Part shown: in pieces, positions 57,280 through 64,000 of the stretch
How positions within the stretch are numbered: position 1 is the first letter of the stretch
Layout: each line of letters begins with the position of its first letter
Assembly (NCBI RefSeq): GCF_023716865.1
Contig: NZ_CP092417.1
Coordinates: 5,868,001-5,932,000 of the forward strand
Direction of reading: 5' to 3'
DNA length: 64,000 bases
Source: Endozoicomonas sp. SCSIO W0465
GTDB taxonomy: Bacteria; Pseudomonadota; Gammaproteobacteria; Pseudomonadales; Endozoicomonadaceae
Made by a program: the position numbers and the translations under genes
Notes under the pieces: model-generated
Seen by the model: the letters and a program-made list of their open reading frames with translations, nothing else
Database searches by the model: none
What the model was told of the DNA's origin: nothing

Positions 57280-58500
57280 ATGGCCGCAAAACCAACCAAA
57301 ATAGTCACATTTGTCTGGCAGGGTAAAGATAAAGCCGGCAAAAAGACGAAAGGGGAAATGCAGAGTTCCAGTGCTGCGCTGGTCAAGGCTGAACTCAGAA
57401 AACAGGGTATCCTGGCGACCAAAGTTGCCAAAAAAGGCCCTTCCCTCGGGCTTGGCGGCGGCGGCAAGATCAAGCCCATGGACATAGCCCTTTTCACCCG
57501 CCAGTTGGCAACCATGATGAGGGCAGGGGTACCACTGCTTCAGGCCTTTGATATCACGGCCGGTGGTATTGAAAAAGAGAGCATGAGGGATCTGGTTGGC
57601 AAGATCAAGAATGAAGTAGCCTCAGGCAGTACGTTTGCCGATTCCCTTAGACATCACCCGGATTATTTTGACGACCTGTACTGCAATCTCGTTGCCTCCG
57701 GTGAGCAGTCTGGAGCACTTGAGACACTGCTGGACCGAATCGCTACCTATAAAGAAAAAACCGAAGCCCTCAAGGCAAAAATCAAGAAAGCGATGAACTA
57801 CCCAATTGCTGTAGTCTGTATTGCGATCATTGTTACCGTCATTCTTCTGGTAAAGGTAGTACCTCAATTTGAAGAGGTTTTTCAGGGCTTTGGTGCTGAG
57901 CTCCCCGCGTTTACACAGATCGTCATCAACATATCAGAGATTGTCCAGAATTATTGGCACATCGTCCTGGGAACCTTGGTTATTGGCGGCTTCCTGATAA
58001 AACGGACGCTGAAGACATCCAAATCAGCCAGAGACTCTCTGGATCGCCTGGTACTGAAACTGCCAATTATTGGTGAAATACTGGATAAATCAGCCGTTGC
58101 CCGCTTTGGCCGGACCCTGTCAACAACCTTTGCTGCAGGGGTTCCTCTGGTGGATGCTCTCGACTCAGTAGCCGGTGCTGCCGGTAATGTAGTTTATGCC
58201 AATGCTGCCAGGAAGATCAAAGAAGATGTATCTACCGGTCAGCAACTACAGTTTGCCATGAAAAGTTCAGGGATATTCCCGGCTATGGCTGTACAGATGG
58301 TATCGATCGGTGAGGAATCAGGCTCTCTGGATGAGATGCTTGATAAAGTCGCCACTTTCTATGAAGAAGAAGTGGATAATATGGTTGATGGCCTGACCAG
58401 CCTTATGGAGCCCATCATCATGTCAGTGTTGGGTGTACTGGTTGGTGGCCTGATTGTTGCAATGTACTTGCCAATCTTCCAGCTGGGCTCGGTTGTTTAA
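57280..58500 (+). CDS. pilC: Type IV pilus inner-membrane platform protein PilC
   Basis: 406 residues of the GspF/PilC family. The N-terminal cytoplasmic part starts TFVWQGKDKAGKKTKGEM, followed by the two repeated GspF domains: FTRQLATMMRAGVPLLQAF with ASGEQSGALETLLDRIA, and FGRTLSTTFAAGVPLVDAL with GEESGSLDEMLDKVATFYEEEV. Three membrane spans lie at about 170-195, 220-240 and 375-400. PilC couples the PilB/PilT motors to the pilus base. The usual neighbours pilB and pilD are missing on both sides: apaH lies upstream, and an IS4 element begins 225 bp downstream. Confidence 0.95.
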   Translation: MAAKPTKIVTFVWQGKDKAGKKTKGEMQSSSAALVKAELRKQGILATKVAKKGPSLGLGGGGKIKPMDIALFTRQLATMMRAGVPLLQAFDITAGGIEKESMRDLVGKIKNEVASGSTFADSLRHHPDYFDDLYCNLVASGEQSGALETLLDRIATYKEKTEALKAKIKKAMNYPIAVVCIAIIVTVILLVKVVPQFEEVFQGFGAELPAFTQIVINISEIVQNYWHIVLGTLVIGGFLIKRTLKTSKSARDSLDRLVLKLPIIGEILDKSAVARFGRTLSTTFAAGVPLVDALDSVAGAAGNVVYANAARKIKEDVSTGQQLQFAMKSSGIFPAMAVQMVSIGEESGSLDEMLDKVATFYEEEVDNMVDGLTSLMEPIIMSVLGVLVGGLIVAMYLPIFQLGSVV

Positions 58501-58543
58501 AGAACCTCCTGATCGCCCTTATATCGTTTCAATATCTTAAAAT

Positions 58544-58560
58544 CGGGGCATAAAGCCCCG
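58544..58560. terminator. GC-rich hairpin after pilC
   Basis: CGGGGC, 5-nt loop, GCCCCG. The T-rich side is on the minus strand (ATTTTAAG), so as a plus-strand terminator it would be imperfect. Bases 58669-58718 further on resemble 61217-61266, the sequence after the repeat gene at 60302, and may be the tail of a lost paralog. Confidence 0.4.
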
Positions 58561-58724
58561 AAATACAAGAGAACTCTCCCAACTACCTCCGTTTTTTGTT
58601 GTTTCATTTTTCCTGATATGGCAAGACTTTTCCGGTCGCTTATTTATGCTGCCTTGGCAAGTTTTGTTCATTTTCAAACTGACTTATCAGTCAGCAATAA
58701 AAGGGTAATAAGGTATTACTCGTT

Positions 58725-60156
58725 CTTAGGGTAGACATTAAGCTCAAAAAAGGTTCGTTTCCGGCGGCAGAACCCACCTTGAACAGCCACAATAAAGCTT
58801 CGAAACCATTATCAATGGCTGAACAAGATGAGTACTGCAAATAGTAGATTAGTTGAAAAAAACTGTTGACCTGTTTCGACCGGTCAGAACTCCTAAGTAT
58901 GGCGGAACAGCTTGGTTTTACTATACGACAGCGAGATATCCGTCCTTTGGATTTTATCCTCTCACTGATCGATGCCCTCGCTGGTGATGGAAACTGCGAT
59001 ACCCAGGCGGATCTACACCGTAAATTTAACGAGTTGACGGGGCTGAATGTCTCTTATCGTTCTTGGGCAAATCAAGCTAAAAAGGACGCGCTGCCTACTC
59101 TTATCCTGTGGCTATGGGTGCAGTGTCTGGAAATATTTTCCCGCAAAGTCATGGCGTTTGATGAAGACAGTCCATTTTCAGAGTTTGAGCACATTCTGAT
59201 TCAGGACGGTTCGTCACAAGCTGTCTATGATGCCCTGAAAGAAGCATTTCCCGGCAGGTTCTCAACGGTCAGTCCTGCTGCCGTCGAGCTTCATACGACA
59301 ATGGATCTTCTCACCAACAACCTGGTGCGGGTGCAGCTGACTGAAGATACCCGTTCAGAAAGAGACTGTCTGCCACCACTGCCAACATCCATGGCCTATA
59401 TCCTGATGCTAATGGATGCCGGTTATTTTGAGCTGGAACTCTTTGCCGCTATTGATGACAGGGAGGGTTCTTTTATCTGCAAGGCACCTCAGAGTATCAA
59501 CCCGACGATACTCAGCGCGGTACGGGAGGATGGCAAGAATCTCAATCGCTACAAAGGACAAAAACTGAAGGATGTACTGTCTGGCTTCCCCAAAGACCAG
59601 TGCCTCGACCTGGATGTAGAATGGCCGGGATTCAAAGCCTGGCCATTCCGCTTGGTTGTCCGCTGGAATGACAAAAAACAGAAGTGGGTTTTCGTTGTGA
59701 CCAACCTGAACCGGGTGGAGTTCACCTTGAGTGATGTGCTCCAGGCCTATCGTCTACGGTGGCAGATAGAGCTGATTTTCAAAGAGATCAAATCCTATTC
59801 AGGGTGGCATCGTTTTAACACCAAATCAGCGACACTGGTGTTTAGCCTGATTCTGATGTCCTTTGTGGTTGTGACGTTGAAAAGGTACCTTGCCCATGCT
59901 GCACAGGCGAACCTCTGTGAAAGTGGGAGCATTGAGGAAATCTCGACGCACAAGGTGATGAAAAGTGGGACTCACCTGTTTGGTAATGTGATTTCATCGT
60001 TGATGAATGCAGGAAAGTCATTGGTCTCATGCATTAAAAAGCTACTGGACTTCTGGGGAAATAATGCGAAACGAGAACACCCTGCACGGGATGGTTGTTC
60101 AGGGCGTACAAGATTAGGCTTCTGTGCAGTGGGTGGAGCTTAATGTCTACCTTAAG
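58725..60156 (+). mobile_element. IS4-family element (copy 2)
   Basis: 1,432 bp, apparently identical to the copy at 46443. The 10-bp target duplication ATTACTCGTT lies at 58715-58724 and 60157-60166. Confidence 0.95.
58866..60143 (+). CDS. IS4-family transposase (copy 2)
   Basis: 425 residues, identical in sequence to the protein at 46584-47861, with the same TTG/ATG start ambiguity (ATG 58899). The YRLRWQIELIFKEIK signature is intact. The element lies in the intergenic region between pilC and the repeat-protein genes and disrupts no gene. Confidence 0.92.
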   Translation: MTCFDRSELLSMAEQLGFTIRQRDIRPLDFILSLIDALAGDGNCDTQADLHRKFNELTGLNVSYRSWANQAKKDALPTLILWLWVQCLEIFSRKVMAFDEDSPFSEFEHILIQDGSSQAVYDALKEAFPGRFSTVSPAAVELHTTMDLLTNNLVRVQLTEDTRSERDCLPPLPTSMAYILMLMDAGYFELELFAAIDDREGSFICKAPQSINPTILSAVREDGKNLNRYKGQKLKDVLSGFPKDQCLDLDVEWPGFKAWPFRLVVRWNDKKQKWVFVVTNLNRVEFTLSDVLQAYRLRWQIELIFKEIKSYSGWHRFNTKSATLVFSLILMSFVVVTLKRYLAHAAQANLCESGSIEEISTHKVMKSGTHLFGNVISSLMNAGKSLVSCIKKLLDFWGNNAKREHPARDGCSGRTRLGFCAVGGA

Positions 60157-60237
60157 ATTACTCGTTAGCCTCTGGATAGGCAAACGGCAAAAATTTATGT
60201 TCGGTTGACATAAATAGTGGATGGGTTGTGTCAGAGA

Positions 60238-60265
60238 GGAACTTTTATAAGAAAGGACGGTCATA
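60238..60265 (+). promoter_or_regulatory. Sigma-E-like promoter for repeat protein C
   Basis: GGAACTT (60238-60244), 14 nt, GGTCATA (60259-60265). The leader contains the triple run ATATTTCGATATTTCAATAT and no ribosome-binding site. Confidence 0.7.
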
Positions 60266-60301
60266 GGCTAGAATTCAATATTTCGATATTTCAATATTTC
60301 A

Positions 60302-61231
60302 ATGGATAAATCCATCTATCCTGCTTATTTTGATGCAAATACCAATCACCTTTCTTATTTTCAAGATACCACTTTTTCAGAACCTGGCACATCATGTCAG
60401 GCCTTCTCCCGTGATGTTATAGAAGTAGCTAATGTTCTGTGTGCTATGCGCACGCATCAAACCACTAAAAACTTCCTTCAGCAGCCGACATTGCCGACTG
60501 CTATTATTGCCCCTCAACTAAATAATAAATTGCTTCAACGAAATACACTTCCTGTAGGAAAAGAACTGGATTATAAAACATCTGCTTCCGGCCCCGTTGA
60601 ATCCCTGACCATTCCACATGATAAGGTTTACGCTCAACCCGCGAAACGGAAAGCTTCCGGACAAGCCGGGGCACAATCCGGGCAACGGAAGGCTTACGTT
60701 CGATCCGAGAATCGGAAGATTTCCGCACGAGCCTGGGCGCAGTCCGAGAAAGGGAAGGCTTGCCAGAAAGCTTACGCACAATCCGAGAAAGGGAAGGCTT
60801 CCCGAAAGGCCTACGAACAGTCTGAGAAACGGAAGGCTTACCAGAAGGCATACCGGAAGACTTACCTAAAGTCTGAGAAACGGAAGGCTTATCAGAAGGC
60901 TTATGCACAGTCCGAGAAACGGAAGGCTTACCAGAAGGCATACCAGAAGGTTTATGCTCAGTCTGAGAAGGTGAAGGCTTATCAGAAGGCTTACGCACAG
61001 TCTGAAAAAGGGAAGGCTTGCCAGAAGTCTTACGCGCAGTCCGAGAAAGGAAAAGCCTACCAGAAGGCTTACCAGAAAGCTTACAAAGAAGTTTTAAAGA
61101 GTACCGGCGATAGAGAACAAGCAAGGAGCGCTGGTAAACAAGCTGCCGCTTTTATAAGAGAATCGAATAAAGCAAAAAATAATGAGCTTAAATCAACCTC
61201 CATTGTCCCAACTGTACACTTTTCAAACTGA
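60302..61231 (+). CDS. Lys/Tyr-rich tandem-repeat protein C
   Basis: 309 residues, start MDKSIYPAYFDANTNHLSYF. Residues ~35-55 hold FSRDVIEVANVLCAM, shared with protein B. Residues ~105-270 are about a dozen repeats on the theme AQSEKRKAYQKAY. The end GDREQARSAGKQAAAFIRE is shared with protein A. It thus combines the head of B with the repeats and tail of A. No signal peptide, membrane span or known domain is visible. The repeats give a strongly basic, probably helical chain; DNA/RNA binding or host targeting are only possibilities. Confidence 0.8.
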   Translation: MDKSIYPAYFDANTNHLSYFQDTTFSEPGTSCQAFSRDVIEVANVLCAMRTHQTTKNFLQQPTLPTAIIAPQLNNKLLQRNTLPVGKELDYKTSASGPVESLTIPHDKVYAQPAKRKASGQAGAQSGQRKAYVRSENRKISARAWAQSEKGKACQKAYAQSEKGKASRKAYEQSEKRKAYQKAYRKTYLKSEKRKAYQKAYAQSEKRKAYQKAYQKVYAQSEKVKAYQKAYAQSEKGKACQKSYAQSEKGKAYQKAYQKAYKEVLKSTGDREQARSAGKQAAAFIRESNKAKNNELKSTSIVPTVHFSN

Positions 61232-61408
61232 CTGGTTAGACAGAAAACGAAGGTAAGAAGGTATTACGGATCATAATACTCTAAAACGGCAAATACTAAA
61301 ATCGCCTGTGTCGCCACAAAAGCTCCATTAGACTGATCAAAAATAATAGAAAACTGCCTTTTATTAGGAAGCATCAATGTCATGGTTTTATTGGTCATCT
61401 TGAAGAGA

Positions 61409-61436
61409 GGAACTTTCATAAAAGATAGTGGTCTCA
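61409..61436 (+). promoter_or_regulatory. Sigma-E-like promoter for repeat protein D
   Basis: GGAACTT (61409-61415), 14 nt, GGTCTCA (61430-61436). The leader TTCAATAATTCGATAATTCA precedes the ATG directly. Confidence 0.7.
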
Positions 61437-61464
61437 AGTCAGGGTTCAATAATTCGATAATTCA

Positions 61465-62166
61465 ATGTCTGATCCATATATTTTCTCTCCACATTCAAGA
61501 TTTCAACTTTCCCCGGAAGCTCTTATTTCGAGTAATAGATCAAATTTAAATAACAGGCCGCAGTCAGATGGTTTAGCATTCGGGCTACCAATTGAAGCTG
61601 TTGTACCAAGCAATTATGTTAATACCTTATCATTTATTGATGAAAGCTTTTATAACCCATGCTTCGGCCCCTGTTTGAAGAACGCATCTGTCAGTGTTAT
61701 ATATTCTCAAGAACCTGATCAAAACGAGCCATTAGATTTATCACTGGACCCCGAGGCATACCAACAAGCCGACCAAAATAACAAGGAGGCCAGAGCCAAA
61801 TACGAAGCATCTGATAAACGCAAAGAGGCCAGATCCAAATACGAAGCATCCGAAAAACGCAAGAAGGCCAAAGCCAAATACGAAGCATCCGATAAAGGCA
61901 AGGAGACCAGAACCAAATACGAAGCATCCAATAAGCGCAAGAAGGCCAAAGCCAAATACGAAGCATCCGATAAAGGCAAAAATGCCAGAACCATAATTAA
62001 TGCAAGATCAAATGCCTATCGAGCAGCCTTACAAAAAGGCTTTTCTGAAGAAGTAGCGAGAAAAAAAGGAGAATCAGCAGCAAATGCAAGAAGAGCAGAA
62101 TTATCATTAGTATCACCCACCGCTTCTCAGTCGCCAAACTGGAGTGATTTTTCCCATCTCGGTTGA
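61465..62166 (+). CDS. Lys/Glu-rich tandem-repeat protein D
   Basis: 233 residues, start MSDPYIFSPHSRFQL. Residues ~105-175 are six repeats of 12-13 residues of the type KYEASDKRKEAR, more acidic than in proteins A-C. The C-terminal region (AYRAALQKGFSEEVARKKGE, then AANARRAEL) has the same helix-turn-helix-like outline as the AGKQAAAFIRE tails of A and C. It belongs to the same family by architecture, promoter and leader, but the N-terminal sequence is different. The function is unknown. Confidence 0.8.
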   Translation: MSDPYIFSPHSRFQLSPEALISSNRSNLNNRPQSDGLAFGLPIEAVVPSNYVNTLSFIDESFYNPCFGPCLKNASVSVIYSQEPDQNEPLDLSLDPEAYQQADQNNKEARAKYEASDKRKEARSKYEASEKRKKAKAKYEASDKGKETRTKYEASNKRKKAKAKYEASDKGKNARTIINARSNAYRAALQKGFSEEVARKKGESAANARRAELSLVSPTASQSPNWSDFSHLG

Positions 62167-62223
62167 ACCTATCTAATCCTGACTGAACGATCTGCAATCA
62201 GAGGGTAAGACTGTATAAAAAGG

Positions 62224-63774
62224 GTAACTATTCAGCACTGAGCAAAGGCATATTACAGTAATTCCGAACAGCTCTATGAAGTGATTGATATATGTCCATT
62301 CCCTGTTTTCTGGCAGACGACAAATAGCTGCGAATCCGTGCAAACATAGAACCACCGTCTGCACTCCTGAAGCAGCCTGAGATTTTCTGCTTTAACTTGG
62401 CCATTCGAACATCCCGCTCACTGCCATTGTTATCGAAGGGAATGGTAAAATCTGACATGAAGCGCAGTGTCTCAGCCTTGAACTCAGTGAGTCGTTTGAA
62501 GAGATTGTAAGCTTTAGTATTCTTGACTTTCTTGCGCTTAAGCTCCTCTCGTTGCTTCTCCATATAGACGACTTCTTTCATTAGAGCCCGCTGAAGCAAC
62601 CGGTCATAAATCTTCTCGATTCGTTCACAGACAACACTTGGCATCTGTAGCATACCTATGGTCTTAAAGCCCTTGCAGTAATGCCAGGAAAGCCTCAGTA
62701 GCTTCATCAATCGCAACGCCAGTTGATTGCTGTCCCTATCAACAACACCCAAAAGCTCCCTCAGGTGATGGGCATTGCAAAGTACGTGAGTTGCCGCATA
62801 TGCAAAATAGGATTTCCAATGATCATGAACCAGAACGCCTGCAAATGTTAGCAGTATGCCCATCGTGTCCATGGCCTCACGACCTCGCTTTTCAGACAAG
62901 TAGTAGAGCGTCCATTGTTCATCCCGCATAACGTGTAGCCAGTGCAAAGAGCCCTCGGCCCGCATACCCGTTTCATCGGCTCCGGCAACAGACGATTCCC
63001 GCAAGGCGTCACGAATAACCTCTTCAGTAGAAGCCAGATTTTCATAGGTTCTGGCCACAAAATTGGCGACAGTGCCTGCACTTACACTCATTTTATAGAG
63101 AGTATTAAAATACTCTGACACGCGCTTAAAAGGCAGGAAATGGTATTGGTTAAGATAGACGGCCATAGCCTGTGTGGCTGAGCCATATTGTGCGGCAGCG
63201 GTAACACCTTCCGGGAATTCAGCCTGATTCCGACAACCACAAGTGCAGATTTTTACTTCAGCTCTATGGGCCGTTACTTCAAATTCACCCGGTCTCCCTG
63301 GTTCAAACACCTGTCGTTCAATATATTTGACCGGCTCACTATCAAGAAGAGACGCCTGACATTTATTGCATTCTTTAACCGGAAGGTACTCAATATAGTC
63401 AGGGATATCGACCTGTTTAAGACAAGTGCCCTGATGCCCTTTCTTTCCACCGGCTTTATTACCAGAAGACTGTCTCAGACTTTTAGGATTGGGTTTTTCA
63501 TCCGATGGATCGGTACCTTTATCTGCGGAAAGGTCGTCAGAATGATCTGGAGAATTACTGTTTTTACAAGGTTTTTGATAACCATCAGACGATGGCGGCT
63601 TGCTACTGTTTTGACTGTTCTTGCCAACCTTTTCTTCCAATTCTCGACATCGCTCTTCCAGACAGGCAACTCTCATCCGCAGCTCTGCATTCTCTTTCAA
63701 GAGAATCTCAGCCGACATAGTTGCGGGTAGTTCTGGAATCATGCTGGCGAATATTGTGGAAAAATGGTGCTTAA
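62224..63774 (-). mobile_element. IS66-family element (IS66-3), one end deleted
   Basis: The transposase-distal end is present at 62224 (GTAACTATTCAGCAC). At the other side similarity to the intact copies stops at 63774 (GTGCTTAA then CTCGAC), so ~70 bp including the inverted repeat are missing and no target duplication can be read. It may no longer be mobile. Confidence 0.9.
62228..63742 (-). CDS. IS66-family transposase (third copy, frame intact)
   Basis: 504 residues with the same coiled coil, zinc finger and DDE core as the protein at 36709 and hardly any differences. The gene is complete although its element has lost one end, so it could still act in trans on the other IS66 copies. Confidence 0.92.
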   Translation of the reverse strand: MIPELPATMSAEILLKENAELRMRVACLEERCRELEEKVGKNSQNSSKPPSSDGYQKPCKNSNSPDHSDDLSADKGTDPSDEKPNPKSLRQSSGNKAGGKKGHQGTCLKQVDIPDYIEYLPVKECNKCQASLLDSEPVKYIERQVFEPGRPGEFEVTAHRAEVKICTCGCRNQAEFPEGVTAAAQYGSATQAMAVYLNQYHFLPFKRVSEYFNTLYKMSVSAGTVANFVARTYENLASTEEVIRDALRESSVAGADETGMRAEGSLHWLHVMRDEQWTLYYLSEKRGREAMDTMGILLTFAGVLVHDHWKSYFAYAATHVLCNAHHLRELLGVVDRDSNQLALRLMKLLRLSWHYCKGFKTIGMLQMPSVVCERIEKIYDRLLQRALMKEVVYMEKQREELKRKKVKNTKAYNLFKRLTEFKAETLRFMSDFTIPFDNNGSERDVRMAKLKQKISGCFRSADGGSMFARIRSYLSSARKQGMDIYQSLHRAVRNYCNMPLLSAE

Positions 63775-63897
63775 CTCGACTTTAGAGTCTGTATAAAACG
63801 ATAATTCGGTCAGCTTTTTATAGTGAAGCAAGCCTAAATCAGTGAACTGTTTTTCCAAGTTCGTTATTACTTCCGTTTTTTGCCTAAAAGCCTTTAG

Positions 63898-63999
63898 TTA
63901 TGCTGCTTCTGAATTATCCGGTATTAACTGGTCGATCAGATCGCGAAAATTGAACTCATATTTTTGCTTATATCTGTTCCAGCCCTTGCGAATAGAGAA
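63898..63999 (-). CDS. C-terminal fragment of an unknown gene at the window edge
   Basis: The minus-strand frame, open to the edge, reads SIRKGWNRYKQKYEFNFRD and ends after DNSEAA. It is too short to classify. The ~120 bp between it and the IS66 remnant show nothing. Confidence 0.35.
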   Translation of the reverse strand, partial: FSIRKGWNRYKQKYEFNFRDLIDQLIPDNSEAA

Positions 64000-64000
64000 C

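Noticed and set aside
61264..61449. Minus-strand 61-codon frame between repeat genes C and D
   Set aside because: It overlaps the promoter of gene D, has no ribosome-binding site, and no family was recognised.

Overview
The window looks like the accessory part of a chromosome from a marine, host-associated gammaproteobacterium, most probably Endozoicomonas or a close relative. This is an inference from content, not a database match. The pointers are rsmA next to apaH, a type IV pilus pilC, a very heavy and varied insertion-sequence load, and large proteins with eukaryote-interaction features (an HD/SidE-phosphodiesterase-like domain, and a SET methyltransferase with a basic nuclear-targeting-like patch).

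Layout. Bases 1-2160 hold two short Lys/Arg/Tyr-rich repeat proteins. Bases 2174-30807 are a seven-copy tandem array, all on the minus strand, of ~1,010-1,031-residue paralogs with conserved ends and a divergent middle. Copy 5 is broken by an IS66 element (itself interrupted by an IS50/Tn5-type element), by an IS1595-family element and by a 1-nt frameshift. Bases 31180-36461 hold a 422-residue orphan, the SET-domain protein with ten 48-residue repeats, and a coiled-coil protein. Bases 36529-40254 are IS66, IS1595 and gene debris. Bases 40543-48942 are a decaying operon (MMPL/RND exporter, LolA-like protein, outer-membrane beta-barrel, DUF2892 membrane protein) divergent from an ArsR regulator with the two cysteines of BigR/SqrR persulfide sensors. 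An IS4 and an IS50-type element have cut it. Bases 49005-55326 are a nest of mobile DNA (chimeric RT/transposase ORF, IS1182-like element carrying another IS and a MITE, probable group II intron remnant). Bases 55445-58500 are core genes (rsmA, apaH, pilC). Bases 58725-64000 are a second IS4 copy, two more repeat proteins, a third IS66 and a gene fragment at the edge.

The main result is regulatory. Every accessory, effector-like gene whose upstream region lies in the window has the same extracytoplasmic-sigma-type promoter. It reads (G/T/C)(G/A)AACTT or a close variant, exactly 14 nt, then (G/T/A)GTCNNA or a close variant. I found it upstream of all seven array copies, the 422-residue orphan, the SET protein, the coiled-coil protein and three repeat proteins, plus one orphan site at 2010. 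The core genes and the BigR-type operon do not show it. I interpret this as one regulon of candidate host-directed proteins under a single sigma-E-like factor, encoded by unrelated gene families that have converged on, or shared, one promoter.

Insertions could be resolved to the base in most cases: 8-bp duplications for IS66, 9-bp for IS50-type, 10-bp for IS4, 8-9-bp for IS1595 and CTAG for IS1182-like. This gives a relative history. Two MITE families entered the array spacers first, a ~3.6-kb segment (copy 3 plus spacer) was then duplicated to form most of copy 5, and the IS elements in copy 5 came last.
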